From contig CP141146.1 in NCBI GenBank assembly GCA_035235625.1, positions 38,919,709 through 38,983,708 of the forward strand: a stretch of 64,000 nt of DNA. Reading direction: 5' to 3'. The stretch is from Saururus chinensis (taxonomy: Eukaryota; Streptophyta; Magnoliopsida; Piperales; Saururaceae). Shown here piece by piece: positions 11,250 through 22,636 of the stretch. Position 1 is the stretch's first letter; each line of letters starts with the position of its first letter. Both the position numbers and the translations under genes were made by a program. The notes under the pieces are model-generated. The model saw nothing but the letters and a program-made list of their open reading frames with translations, was not told the DNA's origin and searched no databases.

Positions 11250-11655
11250 GAACCTACCCAAAAACTTTGAGAAACCATATCCACGTGGGGTAATAGAGCT
11301 CATATAGAGATTTTTAATGGTGCCAAAAATGAGCAAATTTAAACATGTGTATTATAAAAATATATAAATTTTATTATAATTAAGTGTGTCATATATGTGG
11401 GGCCCACCAAAAAGTTGGAGAAAACATATTCACATAGGGTCTCATTTGAGAGAGCTTGTATAGAGCTTTCCAAGGATACCAAGATCGGAGGAATTCAAAC
11501 ATGTGTAATATTGGAAAAAAATACAAAAATCTATTATTGGGAAGTGTGTCCTATGTGTGGGACACACAAAAAAGTTCCAAAAAATATGCTCATGGAGGGT
11601 CTCATTTGATAAAGTTCTCAAAAGCTTTCCAATGGTACCAAAAATAAGTTAATCT
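11250..11655. repeat. Imperfect tandem repeat, period about 150-160 bp
   Basis: Two full units and one partial unit start near 11271, 11421 and 11581. Each has aa(a/c)catat(t/c)cac, a gagctttccaatggtacc-type stretch (rather degraded in the first unit), aaacatgtgta and a ccaccaaaaagttggag-like end. Divergence is substantial, so the array is old. No coding is seen. Confidence 0.5.
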
Positions 11656-12932
11656 AAGTTTAGAAGTGAAAGATATAACCTTAAGGTTGGAAACAACACA
11701 ATGTTAAAAGTGGAGCCCATGTTGTGTCAGCGTCCAATAGTTGGCTAACACATGGAAGCCATGCCATATTCCTTCAAAGTCTAAGTAAATAGATTTTACC
11801 AAAATAAATACAAGTTACACACAATTCAAACTTAAATATATAGGCATTATAGTGAATGATGAGTAGTTTACCAACTCCTCTTGTAGCAGCCCATCCCCTT
11901 AATATGGTCGGTTGGTATTCATCGTATGTGTATCCATTATCTTTGTACAATGGGGGTTGACTGGTAAAAACATGAGGTAGTAACTACTCATCCTATAGAC
12001 AATTTGAGGGCAGTAAAGGAAGTTTGACAAAACTATATTATCACCCTTGGCCCTTCAATATATATATAGAAGGGCCAACATGTATGATTAGTTATTCTAT
12101 GATTGTAGAAACACAACATATGTCGGTTTCAGTACTCATAGTGCGCAAATCAAATTTTACCCTAATAATTGTTATAGATATCTTAAATATATATCCAAGG
12201 GAATAAAATTTATGTAGATTGAATTTCTTGTAAGATCTTCCTTCTTGAGTAGGTTTACTACATGTATCTTTGTACTCGTAATAGAAGCTTTTGTTATGAG
12301 TTCTTCTATGACTTCATGAGCTCATGCTTAATTGTTTCCATTTCTACTCCTTCACCCATTGAACTCTTAATAATCTTACCACCAGCTTTTATTTATTGTT
12401 ATATATAGAGTTGCGACTGCATGAGCTGAGGCATTGCACTTAGTCATATTTCAATATGACGGTGCAGATTACTCATGGGGTAGGCAGATTTGAATCATAC
12501 ATGTTCCTCCTCTTTATGCATATTTTTGGATTGAGATCTGATGACTCACGATGGAAAGAGGCTCAAATGGTCACTCGTGAGCCTTGGTCTTATGTTAAAT
12601 TTACAATACATATCATACATAGATGCATACATATGAATCATATTCTCATGTAGTAGTGAATGAAGATACTGACCTATTCCACTAACCAATTGAGAAAATA
12701 GGATGCCAAAAAGTTTGATGATTTTCAACAATGTAGAATAATTTCATGGAAAATATGAAGAAAGACGTCTGCCATTTATTGCACCAAAAATTGACAAAAT
12801 TAGGGTTAGAATGTGAAATTACTAATGATTATTAAGTTTTATCAATTAATGTAAATTAAAATACATGAAAAAAATTATATATAAAGGTATAAATAATGAC
12901 ATAAAAAATCTCAAGTAAGTCATCTTAGTTTG

Positions 12933-13000
12933 AAGAACCAGATGTTTCACTGGCATCTGCATCATTGTGATTATTCTGTCCTTCCCTTCTATGTCCTGCA
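12933..13000 (-). other. Possible terminal exon of an unidentified gene relic
   Basis: On the minus strand a good acceptor (ttacttgcag) is followed by a short frame, GHRREGQNNHNDADASETS..., that ends at a stop near 12933. It is hydrophilic and looks like the C-terminal tail of a transposon-encoded or nuclear protein. I found no upstream exon that I could join with confidence, and I do not recognise it. Confidence 0.2.
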
Positions 13001-13586
13001 AGTAATCATAAATCAAAACAAAATATGTAGATTAGAAAATGCAAGTTATGAAATAGTTATGGAAGTGGATCGGACGCATGGCCATGATCGTATTTGAAAC
13101 TTTTGACTTCATGCAATCAAGAGTGGTCGCTTGTTATTATGTTTGTACGATAAGATGAACATTTATTTTATTGTTTTCACTTAATAAGATTTTAGTTATA
13201 TAATTTATTAATAAATTATTATTTAAGAAATAATATGTAAAGGTATTTCACATATATACTTCAAAATAATATAATTGAATACATGAAACATGTTCATGAA
13301 AAATTTTAAAAAAAGTCAAAATGTTTATGTGACTAAGTTTAGTATTAAAGGACACTTCATATCTAAGGTCCACAAAATTATATAAAGAGATCTATTAATA
13401 TGAACATCGATGTAAACTCAAGCTTTGTAGGGTATCATTTCAATCTAATGGCGAACATAACTCAGGGGCCCCACCCCTTGAGCTTGAGATGCTGTAACTC
13501 ACGCTGGCGTACATATAGATGTTGTCGTTGTTGTTGTTGGGCACCTTGTCTGTGCTTGCCTACAGTAGTATCATTGGTTAGGTGCC

Positions 13587-13587
<1 letters not shown>

Positions 13588-13645
<58 letters not shown>

Positions 13646-13655
13646 TACTACTACT
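13588..13655. repeat. Microsatellite (TTA)n with a (CTA)4 tail
   Basis: About 19 uninterrupted TTA triplets are followed by four cta units. A tyrosine-run peptide predicted here is only the translation of this repeat. Confidence 0.95.
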
Positions 13656-14639
13656 TAAGATAGGTAATAGTTTTCATGTGTGAGCATGGTGCATGCACTT
13701 TAAGAGTGTCATGTGATTACTGAGATGTTCCCCAGTGACTTGCCCCATCTTAGAGAAATTATTAGGTGCGCATTTATCATAGACTACGTTTTGGACACCC
13801 ACTTAAATTCGTATTTTCATTTATTTACTTGTTTTTTAATTTTATTTTATATTCACTTTTTATGTTTGGGGTTGTAACCATGAATGTACAACCACTTTGG
13901 ATGCCACTATGATAACATGCGAGAATTACCCTCTTCTAGGTAGTGAGAAGTGATGTGTTAGTGTTATTGGTTGATGTAATCTTGCACATGTTGCATTATA
14001 AATGTGTTGATAGTAAATGCAATCTATTTTCTTACATGTGTTCATATGTTTCTTAATATGAGCATCTGCAAATGCCCCTCATGCAACCATGTTTACAAGG
14101 CAACCATGTTGTCTCAATCAATGGCCTGTTAGACATCAAGCTCGCAACCATTTCATGATCAAATGCCCCTCATGCATGTTTGTGATAGTTGGTAGATGAG
14201 GAGATTAAGAGAAGTGACCCGTTCGACCAGTCTCTACACAAGATTGTCAAGTCTATTAGTGGTGAAGCAAGTGAGATAGAGCATATCACCCCAAAACAGT
14301 TGAAAAAATTGACCAAATGCATTGCAAGACCATGTTGAAGTATTGGAGGAGTAGATATCCCCTGTGATAGGTAGATTTTGTGGATAAGAGAAACTAAAGT
14401 CCCTAGAAAAGGGGGAGAAGTAGAACCATGATGTAGGATGCATAATCGTAATGTTGGTATACAAAACCATGTGATGATTGAAGAAACATAGGTAGAAGAT
14501 TAAAAGTTGTGAGAGGAGGCACAAAACTTGGTTGACACGAGATAAATCTGGACAAAGCTGTTAAGAAAGTCATGAAAAATGTAATTCATTATTGTGCAAA
14601 AGGTGGATAAGAATCGATCAGGCTGAAATCCTTGACTTA

Positions 14640-14935
14640 AAAACTTGAAGGAGCCATAGAGGTAACACACTTAGTCATGATGTCATCCGTGTTGACAATC
14701 CTCACTTGGTAGTAACCCAAGGGGAGGTCCAAATTTGAAAAGCAATGGGAACTTCCAAGCTTGTCAAAAAGATCAACAATGAGTACGAGGGGATATTTGC
14801 TCTTCACTCACAATTTGTTGAGGGATCGATAATCAATGCAAATGCATAAGCTCACATCATGTTTCTTATAGAAGACTATTAGGGATCAAGGGGGCTTGGA
14901 GAACGTCTCCCTTGCCTTCATCTTGGCATTGGCAA
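14640..14935 (-). pseudogene. gypsy reverse transcriptase fragment
   Basis: The minus strand reads IVFYKKHDVSLCICIDYRSL, then KSKYPLVLIVDLFDKLG and LDLPLGYYQVRIVNTDD. These correspond to the conserved gypsy RT run 'FVKKKDGS...CIDYR.LN...YPLP.IDDL.D.L...[11 protein letters not shown]'. Stops interrupt it. The fragment points opposite to the adjacent integrase piece, and its upstream limit is at MKARETFSKPP near 14930. Confidence 0.7.
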
Positions 14936-14984
14936 AATTTGATAGATATTGGTCAATTGTGATGGTAGTCAACCACTTCTCTAA

Positions 14985-15574
14985 AGGAAAGAGAAAGTGA
15001 ATCCTGGTGAAAAAGAAATGAGATTCCTAAAAAATTTTAGTGTTTGGTTACACTAATGTTTCTATATAAAATTGAAGCTTCAATCCACCAATGTTGGTAG
15101 TGGTGGTGGAGTTATCCATGGTAGTGTGGGTGGTAGTGCCGGCAAATGTAGCAGACATGGCAGCTGTGGCGGGGTGGTGATGGCGGTAGTGGCAGTCGAA
15201 GTAGTGGTTGTAGTGGCGGAGGTGGCAACGGTATCAGTGTCAGTGGCAATGATGGTTGCAGTGGTCATGGCAGTGGCAGTGGCAATGGTGTAGTGGCAGC
15301 GATGGTGGTAATTGTAGCGGTGGTAGAGGCGGCAGTGGTGGTGACGGAGACAAGGTCAACACTAGGAATATTAAAGGCATAAGTATTTGATATGCAAATT
15401 TTCTCCCAAAATTCATGGGTTGAGGGGTGCAAAGTTTTTAGGCCAATTTTTCACCCCTTTCCTCCCTATTTTTAGTTTAGTTTCTCTTTCCCCATTGCAC
15501 CAAATCATGGAAACAAGGGGATTTTAAAAAGATTCCTTTTCTTTCCCCCACTTTTCACTAATCCATACAAACCC
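14985..15574. mobile_element. Probable Tourist/PIF-like MITE inside the integrase
   Basis: The integrase frame breaks after ...cacttctctaa (14984) and resumes at taagtatttcacc (15575). TAA flanks both sides (14982-14984 and 15575-15577), which fits the 3-bp TTA/TAA duplication of PIF/Harbinger elements. The two ends are imperfectly inverted (gaaaaagaaatgagattcct near the left end against ggaaagaaaaggaatctttt read inward from the right). The right end inverts to gggtttgtatgg, a common Tourist-type start. The core carries the GGT-rich block. Confidence 0.4.
15095..15355. repeat. Degenerate GGT/GGC trinucleotide repeat block
   Basis: About 260 bases are made of ggt, ggc, agt and gtg triplets (for example ggtagtggtggtggag). 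Valine/glycine-rich or threonine-rich peptides on either strand are by-products. No gene is called. Confidence 0.6.
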
Positions 15575-16797
15575 TAAGTATTTCACCTTCATACCAGCCT
15601 TGAAGCACTACAAAAATGAAGAAGTCCTTTACTTATTTCTCATGCACATTGTTAAGTATTGGGGGATGCCCCAAACAATTGTGAGTAATTGAGATGGACA
15701 TTTCACTAGTCATTCTACACATAACTATTCAAACTGTTGAGTTCCAAATTGAACTTCTCTTCCAAAATGTATCCCCAAACAAATGGCGAGATTGAGAATG
15801 TCAATGATCTCCTTGAAGAATACCTATGACACTATCAATTCAAAACAAAAGACTTGGGTCAATCACTCGATGTTTCCCAATTCCCCTACAACTATCAAAA
15901 GAGCTCTAGCACCAACTAGAGGACTTATGAATGAGCCACTGGCCCCCAACTTAAAATGCCTCATACCCTAGCTCTAGGCTTTACTAGAAACATCATCTCT
16001 CCCTTCTTCCTAGCTATATATCAGGAGTTCAATTTAGATATTACCCAAGCATACCTCGAGAAGGTCTCTCCCTAGGCAAAGAAGTAGACAGACCAACAAC
16101 TTTATGCCTTTAGTGTGGGGGTATTCGTGCTCTTCAAATTAAATACAGGCCAACTACAATTGTTTCGACAACATCAGAGAGGCCCTTGTCATAAAGTACA
16201 AAGTCTCCAAACGTACCCTTTAGAGGGCTGCAAAAGGTTCCTTATACAATCCAACTGCCACCCTAGATGTAGGTCCACCTAGTATGTCAACCGCCTCAAG
16301 CCTTATCACACAGATTCAAAAGACCACTAAGAAACCACCTCGATCATATAAATCTAAAGGTTACTACTGATCTTTGAGTCCTATAGGAGATCATAGCGGA
16401 TCAAAGTAGACTACTGTCACGCCCCAGCACTGCCCGAGCCAAACCCGGTCCAAGGGCCGGACCAATGCAAGGGGGTGACGGTTTGAAAACGGTTAAGGAA
16501 ATAGCGGAAGACTTATGCCCCAACCATGGGCAATCTAATTTACAAAGTTTACGCACTACTTTGAGCAAGAGTAAATAGGTAGAACCAAAAGAGTTAAACT
16601 TTAAATTAAACCACAATCTCAAACCCACATACTAATAATCCATAGCCACACACTTGGCTCCAAAACAAGGTCTCAAAGAAACTAAAGACATAGTATATCA
16701 CAAATCTAAAACAAGGATCATCCACGAGGTCCTAACATCAAAACAAGATAAACAAAGAGACATGCAAAACTAGGAGCTTCCACGACTACTCCCAAGC

Positions 16798-17171
16798 TGT
16801 TGTGCCCGATTACAGGCACAAACGATACCTAGGAGTACTACGCAGTGAAAGGGGAGAATTGGAGAAGAAAGGGGAGAAACTGTGATTCAATATTTTGCAT
16901 AACCTCCAAAAGCAACAGGGGTCGACCTATATAGGGGACGACCAGTCCCCTAGGGAGTCGCGCCAACCCAACCCGGGCCGGCCCACTTCCCTAGGAGCGC
17001 CTAACAGTTAGTGGTTCGGCTAACCCGGGCCACTGACTGAACCAACCCAGAATACATCAAACATCCATTATACTAACTATTACAATAGCAAATCGTACGG
17101 AAATAATCAAGTAAGTCGAAGCAACTAATAAGCAGTGAAGCAGTGGTCGAGTCTGGTCATCGTGCACAACA
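16798..17171 (-). repeat. 3' LTR of the young gypsy element
   Basis: 374 bp with 8-bp terminal inverted repeats TGTTGTGC / GCACAACA. It contains a TATA-like cctatatagg near 16938 (minus-strand promoter orientation). It carries an 8-bp duplication (agcagtga) absent from the 5' LTR. Confidence 0.95.
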
Positions 17172-17202
17172 CTCCACCATGCTTCCGCTATTCGCCTTGT
17201 CC

Positions 17203-20200
17203 TCAAGGCGACCAACCGGGAAATCGGGCCAAAAAATCATCTTCAAGCATCCACGTGGCATCCTCCAAGGGCTGACCCTGCTAAGACAGCAAAACCTCAG
17301 TGACAATACGGCCGGAGCGGCGTACCCGACGCTTCTGGAGAATAGCGGCAGGAACAAGATCAGCGAACACAGGTGGGCCCATTAAAGGAGGAGGAGCGGC
17401 CCGCACCACAGCAGCATCACCCACAAAACGTCGCAAACGAGAGACACATGAAACACCGGATGAACTAAAGAATCAGGAGGAAGAGTAAGGCGGTAGGCCA
17501 CCTGTCCAATACGCTCCTCAATAACATACGGGCCATGAAAGTGGGGGGCCAGCTTGGAGTTCGCCGGCTGAAACAAAGAGGTCTGGCGTTGGGGAAGGAC
17601 CGAGACATAGCCCAAATCACCAACAGCAAATTCCCGATCCAGATGATGACGATCATAGACCTGCTTCATCCGGTTCTGGGCAGCAGAGAGATTTTCCTTT
17701 AACTGGCGTAAGACCTCATCCCACGTCTGCAACATATAATCCACCTCGGCCACAGAGGAATGACTCGGCACATAAGATAAGACAGTCGGTGGCGGCCGCC
17801 CATAAAGCACCTCAAATGGAGTGAACCCAGCACGTGTATGATAAGTCATATTATACGACCACTCAGCCCATGGAAGGAGTTGAAGCCATTTGCGGGGCTG
17901 CTGCATGGTGAAACAACGGAGGTATTGTTCCAAGCAACGATTAACCACCTCCGTCTGGCCATCGGTCTGAGGATGATAAGCGGTGCTCATATGTAAAGAA
18001 GACCCCTGTAATAGGAAAAACTCTTGCCAAAACTGTGAGAGAAAGATCTGATCCCGATCAGAGACAATAGTGCGAGGCATACCATGCAAGCGGGCCACCT
18101 CGCAAACAAAGAGCTCAGCAACCATCTTCGCAGTGAAGGGATGGCCAAGTGCGCAAAAATGGGCATACTTCAACAATCTGTCCACCACAACCATGACGAC
18201 GGACTTACCCTGCACGACCGGTAAAGCCTCCACGAAATCCATCGAAATGTCGTCCCAAACCTGCTCGGGAATAGGTAGGGGATGGAGCAACCCGGCGGGG
18301 GAGGTGGTTGTGGCTTTCGCCCGCTAACAAACATCACAAGCTGCGACGTAATCGTGGACGGCACGACGAACACCCCTCCATAAGAAGCTCTGACTAACCT
18401 GCTTATATGTACGGAAGGACCCCTCATGACCAGCCACCGGAGTGTCATGGAAATGGGAAATGATACGGCTGCGCAAATCAGGAACCTCCGGTACCCACAA
18501 GCGGTTTTTCCAGAATAGAAGGCCATCCCGCCACACAAAGAAAGGCCGGGCTGCTGGTTCGGCCTGAATGGCGTCAATAACCCCCTGCGTCCATGAAGCC
18601 AAACCATATGCGCGCTGGAGCTCCTCAATAAACAGGCAAGACAGAGTGGTGATGGTGCAGCAAGAACCAGGGACTGTACTACGAGAGAGCGCATCAGCAA
18701 CGATATTGTTGGACCCCTTCTTGTACACTAATTCATAGTCATAGCCAAGCAACTTACTCACCCATCTCTGCTGAGCCGGAGTAGACACACGCTGATCCAA
18801 AAAATATTTCAGTGGTTGATGATCGGTGCGAATCAGAAAACGACGACCCAATAGATACGGCCGCCATTTGGCAACGGCGAGGATGATAGCCAATATTTCC
18901 TTCTCATATACTGACATAGACAAGGAGCGACCAGCGAGTGCTTTGCTGAAATAAGCTAAGGGCCGGTCATCCTGCAAGAGGACAGCACCCAAGCCTTTCT
19001 CCGACGCATCCGTCTCCACCACAAACGGCCGACTAAAATCCGGTAGAAGTAGGACCGGGGCAGACGCCATGGCGTGCTTTAACTCATCGAAGGCTGTTTG
19101 GGCCACTGGCGACCATATGAACGCCCCCTTCTTCAAGAGTTCTATAAGAGGACGAGCCAATTCGCCATACCGCTGGATAAACCAGCGATAATAGCCGGTA
19201 AGACCAAGGCGTAGCGCTCGGACACATGTTGGGGTCGGCCATGATAGCATAGCGGCCACTTTGGCCGGGTCTTTAGCAACACCGTTCTGAGAAATAATGT
19301 GACCCAAATACTCAACTTGCGGGCTGCCAAATGAACACTTTGAACGCTTCATAAATAAGGAATTAGCACACAATATAGAGAAAACCGACCTGAGATGAGT
19401 CAAGTGTTCGTCCCACGACCGACTATAGACCAAAATATCATCAAAGAAGACCAATAGGTGCCGACGGAGAAAAGGCCAAAAAATATCATTCATCAAAGAC
19501 TGGAACGTGGAGGGGGCATTGGTCAGCCCAAAAGGCATGACTAAGAATTCGAAGTGGCCATCGTGAGTCTGGAATGCTGTCTTGTGTACATCAGAGGGCT
19601 ACACACGAATCTGATGATACCCAGAACGAAGATCAAGCTTACTAAAGACGCTAGCACCTGTCAATTCATCCAACAATTCTTCAATCACAGGGATGGGGTA
19701 CTTATCTTTGACAGTGATGGCGTTCAAAGCACGGTAATCCACACAAAACCGCCACGAGCCATCTTTCTTGCTAACCAAAAGCACAGGAGACGAATAAGAA
19801 TTCGTGCTAGGACGAATGATGCCGGACTGTAGCATGTCCGCGACCAACCGTTCGATCTCAGACTTCTGGATGTGAGGATAACGATATGGCCAGACATTGG
19901 CTGGTGCCGACCCTGGAAGAATGGAGATACGGTGGTCATGAGGCCGAATGGGAGGCAGCCCTTGCGGCTCAGCGAATAAGTCATCATGTTCGGTCAAGAG
20001 CACCTGCAAATCAGATGGAATCCGGTCCTATGGAACGCCCATAATAGCCCACTGCTGCAAAAGAATACCCTGCGGAGCAAACCTGAAGAAGGAGCCCATG
20101 TCCTGGGCCGCAAGAAGAGTGCCAGGCCGTGACCCCTCCAACCGAACCTGCTATCCCTGGTGCTCGAATTCCATCACCATATCCCAAAAATTCCACACAA

Positions 20201-21848
20201 CATCACCCAATTCCTGCAGCCACTGTACTCCCAAAACGACATCCGCCCCTTTTGTGGGCAATAAGAAAAGGTCGGTGACAAATACAGTTCCCTGAATCGA
20301 TAGAGCAATCTGAGCGCACACACCAGTACTCCGAAGGTGCCTACCATCACCAATCAATACCTCGAACGGTTTTGAGTCCAACACCACACATCCGAGGCGC
20401 TGAGCTACCTTATCATTAATAAAATTATGGGTGGAACCACTGTCGATCAAGATAGCTACCTGCTCCCGCTTCAGAAATCCCCGCACCCGCATAGTGCGTG
20501 GAGTGAAAGTGCCAGCGAATGCATGGACTGAAATCTCATGCAGTGCGTCCTCGGTTACTAATGATATAGCGTCGGCCTTGTTGTCCACCTCGTCGTCGAC
20601 CTCCTCCACAAGCAAGCTGCCCTTAACAGCGCAGCGATGTCCAGGTACGAATTTTTCATCACAACGAAAGCACAGCCCCTTGGCTCGGCGCTCGTCCATC
20701 TGGGCAGGTGTGAGGTGATGAACAATGGGCGCGGCTGCTGTAGTCGGTTGGCCTAGGCGGCCTGTGGCCAGATTGCCCGAAGTAGTCACCATAGGAGTAG
20801 AGCTCAGTCCAGGTCGGGGTGGAGGTCCCAAGCGCCCGCCCTTGCGCTGACAGACCAGCTTTTCCTCTTCGATCCGTGCATGTCGCACCACATCCCACAT
20901 ACTTGTGCAAGGGAAGTGGCGCATCTCCTCTTAGATTTCTGGTTTCAACCCACGCTTGAACATACCCACCAGAGCGGCCATAGGCCATTCCGGCAACCTG
21001 TTGGCGATCTTCATGAAGTCTGTATAATAGGCTCGCACGGTAGTGGTCTGGCGCAGGGCGGACAACATTTCATTGAAATCTTGAAATTCATTGGGGCCGA
21101 ACTGTGTGCAGATTTCATCAGAGAATGCTGCCCAAGTAGGATAGCGCACCTCTTTCTCGAAGTTCTGGAACCAAACCGATGCATCGCCATCCAAATGAAA
21201 GGCCGCTATGTGCAGACGCTCCGCCTCAGAGTTCGTGCCTTGATAGGAGAAGAACTTCTCTGCTTTATACAGCCATTCGACCGGGTCATCATCCCCATTA
21301 TAGCGAGGGAACTGCAAACGAGCAAGACGAGGTTCAGCCCCCCCACGGCCTCTGCCGCGATGCTCCGGATAATCGTCCCAATCATCCTCTGCGTCCGGAA
21401 ACTGGTTGGGGGCGGGCGGCATCATCTGGGCATTATCTCGAACACCTGGTGTGCCTCGCATATCCCAGGCCTGGCGGCGCCCCTCTGGGGCTGGAATTCC
21501 GGGAGGGAAGCGAACTGGGCTAGGGAAGACTCGTGTGTCGACGTCCACGGTCGCCGAAGGGCAAGGGAGGGTGGTCTCAGCCGTATGGGACGGCCCGCCC
21601 TTCTCCATGACCATAGGAGGCGACCCTGGAAGGATGGGCGCTGTGCGCCCCATGACTTCGCCCTTGACTGTATTCGCCATGAACGATGTCAGAGTCTCCA
21701 GCGCTGCTATGATTTTGTCGAGCTTAGCATCGCTAGCGGTGGCAGGAAGATCGTCCTTCGGGCTGTCCGTAGAAGCAGGCGCTGACGCTGGTGCCTCCTT
21801 CTCCGTCTGAACCTTCGGAACAGCAGCAGTTTGCTTTCCTCGAGCCAT
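17203..21848 (-). pseudogene. gag-pol polyprotein of the young gypsy element
   Basis: One long minus-strand frame starts MARGKQTAAVPK at 21848. Order: gag (FPRYNGDDDPVEWLYKAEKFF region, about 21300-20930), CCHC-like knuckle (CFRCDEKFVPGHRC), aspartic protease (LIDSGSTHNF), reverse transcriptase (CVDYRALN; the catalytic FFDD in LLVFFDDILVYS), RNase H (VVETDASEKGLGAVL), integrase zinc finger (H...C...AACDVC) and core (IVSDRDQIFLSQFW, HPQTDGQTE), HPVFHVS, and a chromodomain-like tail (ATWMLEDDFLARFPG). In-frame stops lie at 20931-20933, 20151-20153, 20028-20030, 19599-19601 and 18324-18326. A frameshift lies near 17430 and perhaps another near 17215. It is therefore inactive in cis despite its youth. 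Confidence 0.93.
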
Positions 21849-21864
21849 GTCCGAGAATCATAAT

Positions 21865-21876
21865 GCTCCGATACCA
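21865..21876 (-). promoter_or_regulatory. Primer-binding site (initiator methionine tRNA)
   Basis: Read on the minus strand this is TGGTATCGGAGC, one base away from the plant consensus TGGTATCAGAGC. It sits one base inside the 5' LTR, and the gag start lies about 16 bases further in. Confidence 0.9.
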
Positions 21877-21877
21877 A

Positions 21878-22243
21878 TGTTGTGCCCGATTACAGACACA
21901 AACGATACCTAGAAGTACTACGCAGTGAAAGGGGAGAATTGGAGAAGAAAGGGGAGAAACTGTGATTCAATATTTTGCATAACCTCCAAAAGCAACAGGG
22001 GTCGACCCATATAGGGGACGACCAGTCCCCTAGGGAGTCGCGCCAACCCAACCCGGGCCGGCCCACTTCCCTAGGAGCGCCTAACAGTCAATGATTTGGC
22101 TAACCCGGGCCACTGACTGAACCAACCCAGAATACATCAAACATCCATTATACTAACTATTACAATAGCAAATCGTACGGAAATAATCAAGTAAGTCGAA
22201 GCAACTAATAAGCAGTGGTCGAGTCTAGTCATCGTGCACAACA
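21878..22243 (-). repeat. 5' LTR of the young gypsy element
   Basis: 366 bp with the same ends as the 3' LTR and a TATA-like stretch near 22010-22018. It supplies the promoter of the element. Differences from the 3' LTR that I could see are all transitions. Confidence 0.95.
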
Positions 22244-22451
22244 CAAGCTCTCTCCGATCTTTCCTCATATAGAGGATCATGTCCATCTGCGTGTCAGGCC
22301 ACGTAGCCCCAAAACAAAACAAGAAAGTGGGGTGAGTATAAAAACTCAATAATGGTTTGAATATAACTATAATCACCAGAAAACACAACGGCATGATAAT
22401 GAAGCAAATCAGATCTAAGATTAACATGCTATACCACTTTCTGATCTCACA

Positions 22452-22636
22452 TTCATATCACATAAACCTGCATAATAGTGTCTCAATCACACCATTTTTT
22501 ATCATACATTCATATCACATAAACCTGCATAATAGTATCTCAATCACACCATTTCTGATCATGCATTCATATCACATAAACCTGCATAATAGTGTCTCAA
22601 TCACACCATTTCTGATCATTCATTCATATCACATCA
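22452..22636. repeat. 57-bp tandem repeat, three units plus a partial one
   Basis: Units start at 22452, 22509, 22566 and 22623 with ttcatatcacataaacctgc and contain ataatagtgtctcaatcaca. They are nearly identical. Because 57 is divisible by three, an open frame with repeated peptides appears here; it is an artefact. The array belongs to the solo LTR. Confidence 0.9.

Larger units (their letters stand above)
10186..13587. other. AT-rich intergenic stretch without a convincing gene
   Basis: I see only short frames of random appearance. There is an imperfect inverted repeat (tttgtccaacaaaaccttac at 10508-10527 against gtaggattttgttggacaga at 10576-10595) and the tandem repeat listed separately. 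Two minus-strand stretches look exon-like: about 11960-11890 (reading NGYTYDEYQPTILRGWAAT before a GTAAAC donor) and about 13000-12930. Neither resembles a family I know. The first 9 bases after the MULE, tacataaaa, cannot be paired because the left end of that element is truncated. Confidence 0.4.
14930..16345 (+). pseudogene. gypsy integrase fragment, interrupted by a MITE
   Basis: Plus-strand pieces are YWSIVMVVNHFSK (14950-14985), then, after the inserted MITE, YFTFIPALKHYKNEEVLYLF, HIVKYWGMPQTIVSN and YPQTNGEIENVNDLLEEYL. These match the gypsy integrase core ('VVVDRFSKYATF...VVKYWGLP..I.SDRD..FT' and 'HPQTDGQTERVN..LE.YLR'). Near 16090-16330 come the post-integrase part (LQLFRQHQRGPCHKVQ) and NRLKPYHTDSKDH, the 'HPVFHVS.LKPYH' region. 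There are many stops and frameshifts. The expected Asp of the SDRD motif reads as stop or Asp in N*DGHF. Confidence 0.7.
16798..22243 (-). mobile_element. Full-length Ty3/gypsy chromovirus-type retrotransposon
   Basis: Two near-identical LTRs (374 and 366 bp, both TGTTGTGC...GCACAACA) enclose one gag-pol region on the minus strand. The 5-bp TSD is perfect: caagc at 16793-16797 and 22244-22248. A primer-binding site for initiator Met tRNA and a purine-rich tract next to the 3' LTR (GCGGAAGCATGGTGGAG, read on the minus strand, 17188-17172) are present. By eye the LTRs differ at about 8 sites plus one 8-bp indel, so the insertion is recent relative to its surroundings. Total length is 5446 bp. 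It sits inside the solo LTR. Confidence 0.95.

Noticed and set aside
13400-13663. Frame ending in a tyrosine run
   Set aside because: The run is the TTA microsatellite; the rest has no family resemblance.
15072-15293. Valine/glycine-rich frame and its minus-strand threonine-rich shadow
   Set aside because: Low-complexity GGT/GGC block inside a MITE.
22452-22636. Regular repeats that could be mistaken for a CRISPR array
   Set aside because: Units are contiguous with no spacers, in plant nuclear DNA.
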